A stretch of DNA of 64,000 bases from NCBI GenBank assembly GCA_943371025.1, contig CALRTC020000028.1:22852-86851 (forward strand). Reading direction: 5' to 3'. Both the position numbers and the translations under genes were made by a program. Source of the stretch: Niveispirillum sp943371025 (GTDB lineage: Bacteria > Pseudomonadota > Alphaproteobacteria > Azospirillales > Azospirillaceae). The notes under the pieces are model-generated. The model was not told the origin of the DNA and made no database searches. It was given only the letters and a program-made list of their open reading frames with translations. Shown here piece by piece: positions 61,869-64,000 of the stretch; within the stretch, counting starts at the first letter, position 1, and each line of letters starts with the position of its first letter.

Positions 61869-62492
61869 ATGACCATCCCCCGCCCCTTCACCGGCGACAC
61901 GCTGGTGATCGCCACCCACAACAAGGGTAAGGTGCCGGAGATCGCGGCCCTGCTGAAGGAGCATGTCTCCCGCTTCCCCAGCGCCGGCGAGCTGGGCCTG
62001 GGGGAGCCGGAGGAGACGGAGACGACCTATATCGGCAATGCCATGCTGAAGGCGCGGGCGGCTGCCGTGGCTTCGGGCCGGCCGGCGCTGGCCGATGACA
62101 GCGGCCTGTCGGTGGAAGGGCTGGGCGGCGATCCCGGCGTCTATTCCGCGCGCTGGGCCGGGCCGACCAAGGATTTCACGCTGGCCATGGAAAAGGTGCG
62201 CACGGCGCTGGCGGCATCACCTGACCGCAAGGGCGACCGCGCCGCCTTCATCTGTGCCCTGGCGCTGGCCTGGCCCGACGGGCATGTGGAGGCGGTGGAA
62301 GGCCGATTCGAAGGGCGGTTGACCTTCCCGGCACGCGGCACCCGCGGCTTTGGCTATGATCCGATCTTCATTCCCGACGGATACGACATCACCTGCGGGG
62401 AGATGGATCCCGACCTGAAGCACAAGATCAGCCACCGCGCCGATGCCTTTGCCAAGCTGAAGGCGCGGTGCTTTATTTCTGCGGTGAAATGA
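61869..62492 (+). CDS. rdgB: XTP/dITP diphosphatase
   Basis: 207 residues. It removes non-canonical purine nucleotides (ITP, XTP, dITP). Signatures: VIATHNKGKVPEIAALL, ALADDSGLSVEGLGGDPGVY, and RGTRGFGYDPIFIPDGYD. In most relatives rdgB follows rph directly; here a ccdAB pair separates them. The start at 61869 is 11 bp after the ccdB stop. Confidence 0.96.
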   Translation: MTIPRPFTGDTLVIATHNKGKVPEIAALLKEHVSRFPSAGELGLGEPEETETTYIGNAMLKARAAAVASGRPALADDSGLSVEGLGGDPGVYSARWAGPTKDFTLAMEKVRTALAASPDRKGDRAAFICALALAWPDGHVEAVEGRFEGRLTFPARGTRGFGYDPIFIPDGYDITCGEMDPDLKHKISHRADAFAKLKARCFISAVK

Positions 62493-62568
62493 CTCGGCAG
62501 CGTCACAATGTTCGCGTATTGTTCCCATCACGCCCGGTGCTGTACCGGAGCAGGAATTGGGGGAAACA

Positions 62569-62946
62569 ATGATCGGATATGTGACGCTGGGCACCAACGA
62601 CCTGGCGCGGGCCGCCACCTTCTATGACGCCATTGCCAAGGAACTGGGCACCGGCCGGATGATGGAATTCCCCACCGGCATCGCCTGGGGCACGCCCAAT
62701 GGCGGGGCCGGTGTGGCGCTGATGAAGCCCTATGACGGCAACCCGGCCACGGTCGGCAACGGCGTCATGGTGGCGTTCGAGGCGAAGGACCAGGATCAGG
62801 TGAAGCGGCTTTATGATCTGGCCCTGTCGCTGGGCGGCACCTGCGAGGGCCCGCCGGGCCCGCGCGGCGACAGCTTCTATGCCGCCTATTTCCGCGATCC
62901 GGACGGCAACAAGCTGAACGCCTTCCTGATGACGGCTGCCGGCTGA
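62569..62946 (+). CDS. VOC-family protein (glyoxalase-like)
   Basis: 125 residues with one paired VOC unit (MIGYVTLGTNDLARAATFYD, AAYFRDPDGNKLNAFLM). GGGGG lies about 7 nt upstream of ATG 62569. Substrate unknown; resembles small glyoxalase-like proteins without clear catalytic assignment. Confidence 0.83.
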   Translation: MIGYVTLGTNDLARAATFYDAIAKELGTGRMMEFPTGIAWGTPNGGAGVALMKPYDGNPATVGNGVMVAFEAKDQDQVKRLYDLALSLGGTCEGPPGPRGDSFYAAYFRDPDGNKLNAFLMTAAG

Positions 62947-63078
62947 TCCGGCACCCTGTCGTCGGGCCAATTTCCCCCGGTGGGCGCCGGTCCACCGGGG
63001 GGCATGCCGTTGCTGCCTTCGCCCGATGCTGCCATGCTGACGGCCAATGACAAGAACGGCTGGGGCAGCGGGGAAAAC

Positions 63079-63417
63079 ATGATCCTGTCGACGATGGATG
63101 CGCCGTCGGGTTTTCGCATCGTGCGTCATCTGGGGCTGGTGCAGGGCAGCACGGTCCGGTCCAAGCATCTGGGCCGGGATATCATGGCCGGCCTGAAGGA
63201 ACTGGTGGGCGGGGAACTGCGCGGCTACACCGAACTGCTGAACGAAGCGCGGGAAGAAGCGACGGCCCGCATGCGGGCAGCGGCCGAAGAGTTGGGCGCC
63301 AATGCCGTCCTGTCCGTCCGTTATGGTACGGCCAATATCGGCAGCGGGGCGGCGGAGGTGCTGGCCTATGGCACGGCCGTTGAGCTGGCGCCCGAAGCGG
63401 ACATGCCCCCGCCATGA
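63079..63417 (+). CDS. YbjQ/UPF0145-family protein
   Basis: 112 residues, forming a YbjQ-type fold: GFRIVRHLGLVQGSTVRSKH, LKELVGGELRGYTELLNEAR, EELGANAVLSVRYGTANIG. Such proteins are annotated as putative heavy-metal-binding oligomers. ATG 63079 has GGGGA nearby. Its stop overlaps the start of the next, related gene by 4 bp (ATGA). Confidence 0.85.
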   Translation: MILSTMDAPSGFRIVRHLGLVQGSTVRSKHLGRDIMAGLKELVGGELRGYTELLNEAREEATARMRAAAEELGANAVLSVRYGTANIGSGAAEVLAYGTAVELAPEADMPPP

Positions 63418-64000
63418 ACAGCCAGACCGTCATCGACTGGCTGCTGTTCTGGTTCACCTTCGACTGGACACAGTTCGGTGCCGGTTGGTGGGCCGTTCTG
63501 GTCATCGCCTTCATCCTGCTGTTCAACTGCCTGTTCGTGCTGATCGGGATCGGGCATGAACGCCGCCATGACCGGCGGCTGGCGGAGGCCGGGCGGGTGC
63601 TGGCCGGTATCCTGCTGCTGCCCGGTCCGCCACCGGCGGGAACAGGTGGGCGGCCGCATCTGGTCCAGGCCGAAGTGGTAATGTCACCGGCACCGCTGGG
63701 CCTTTTCCATGCCCGCATCCGCCGCCTTTTGGGCGGCCGGTTGATCCATGATCAGCGGCTGGTGGAGCGCGCGCGACGGGAAGTGCTGATGCGGCTGCGT
63801 GAACAGGTGCAGGCGCTGGGAGCGGGGGTCGCCGCCGGGCTGGAGATCACCCATGTGGCCTTTGGCAAGCATCAGGTCGGCGTCATGGCCACGGCCACGG
63901 CATTGGTGGGGGCCGCGGCCGGCGCACCGGCTGTGGGCGTGACGGAGGCCGTGGGCACATTGCCGCCGCGGTCCCGCCGGGAACTGGCCCTGGCCGTCAT
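63414..64000 (+). CDS. Membrane-anchored YbjQ-like protein (partial, runs off the right edge)
   Basis: At least 195 residues, open at the window end. An N-terminal hydrophobic helix (WWAVLVIAFILLFNCLFVLI) precedes a segment, LLGGRLIHDQRLVERARREV then LGAGVAAGLEITHVAFG, that aligns with the YbjQ core of the previous gene (GGELRGYTELLNEAREEATA then ELGANAVLSVRYG). The gene therefore looks like a diverged, membrane-tethered duplicate, translationally coupled to the first. Confidence 0.65.
   Translation, partial: MNSQTVIDWLLFWFTFDWTQFGAGWWAVLVIAFILLFNCLFVLIGIGHERRHDRRLAEAGRVLAGILLLPGPPPAGTGGRPHLVQAEVVMSPAPLGLFHARIRRLLGGRLIHDQRLVERARREVLMRLREQVQALGAGVAAGLEITHVAFGKHQVGVMATATALVGAAAGAPAVGVTEAVGTLPPRSRRELALAV

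Overview
The window is about 64 kb of GC-rich chromosome, densely packed with housekeeping genes. Gene content and order (cytochrome bc1 genes petABC, an ETF/hydroxyacyl-CoA dehydrogenase cluster, imuA-imuB-dnaE2 behind a GTTC-N7-GTTC SOS box, hrcA-grpE divergent from rph-rdgB, and dnaN/recF/gyrB together) point to an alphaproteobacterium. My best guess is an Azospirillum/Niveispirillum-type member of the Rhodospirillales. The taxonomic call is an inference from gene content only. No rRNA, tRNA, CRISPR array, prophage or insertion sequence was recognised.

Layout. 0-9 kb: end of a probable TonB receptor; a Tat-exported flavin amine oxidase paired with a periplasmic cytochrome c; an acetyltransferase; a Nudix/MFS pair; a cobalamin adenosyltransferase; etfB-etfA-hbd. 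9-18 kb: an unusual secreted, repeat-containing membrane protein; then a cell-wall neighbourhood with an LdtD-like L,D-transpeptidase, a MepK-like (DUF882) endopeptidase, a chemoreceptor, a beta-lactamase-fold serine hydrolase and MepA. 18-26 kb: the replication block gyrB, recF and dnaN on the minus strand. Two small two-gene modules sit between dnaN and recF: a ribbon-helix-helix-like protein with a coiled-coil partner, and a VapB/VapC-like toxin-antitoxin pair. Each has a perfect palindrome just upstream. dnaA is not next to dnaN. 26-34 kb: HPP and MFS membrane proteins, a DUF2157/GDYXXLXY operon, a pseudouridine synthase and petABC. 34-47 kb: coaBC-dut, an Rrf2 regulator and cysK with a near-consensus promoter and operator, a TonB-C-like exported protein, an entericidin-like lipoprotein, clpB, ogt, a MOSC protein, accA, and a LigB-type dioxygenase divergent from a LysR regulator. 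47-53 kb: the SOS mutagenesis cassette. 53-58 kb: a porin behind a sigma-54 promoter and an attenuator-like leader, an iron-type ABC binding protein behind a Fur-like palindrome, a RibD-type reductase and a second solute-binding protein. 58-64 kb: grpE, hrcA, rph, a ccdA/ccdB pair, rdgB, a VOC protein and two adjacent YbjQ-like genes.

The most interesting signals lie between genes. (1) A family of intergenic elements occurs at least three times and probably four. Each is a long perfect hairpin, different in sequence in each copy, followed by a conserved box close to GTTCCCTCA-nn-CGCCGGGCG, and in two copies by a small hairpin and TTGGCTTACGC. (2) The porin gene has a canonical -24/-12 promoter, two hairpins and a strong terminator just before its start codon, as in NasR/NasT-type nitrate leaders. 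(3) Toxin-antitoxin modules are nested directly upstream of, and coupled to, recF and rdgB. (4) A 26-bp near-perfect palindrome is shared by an iron-binding-protein gene and an unknown gene.
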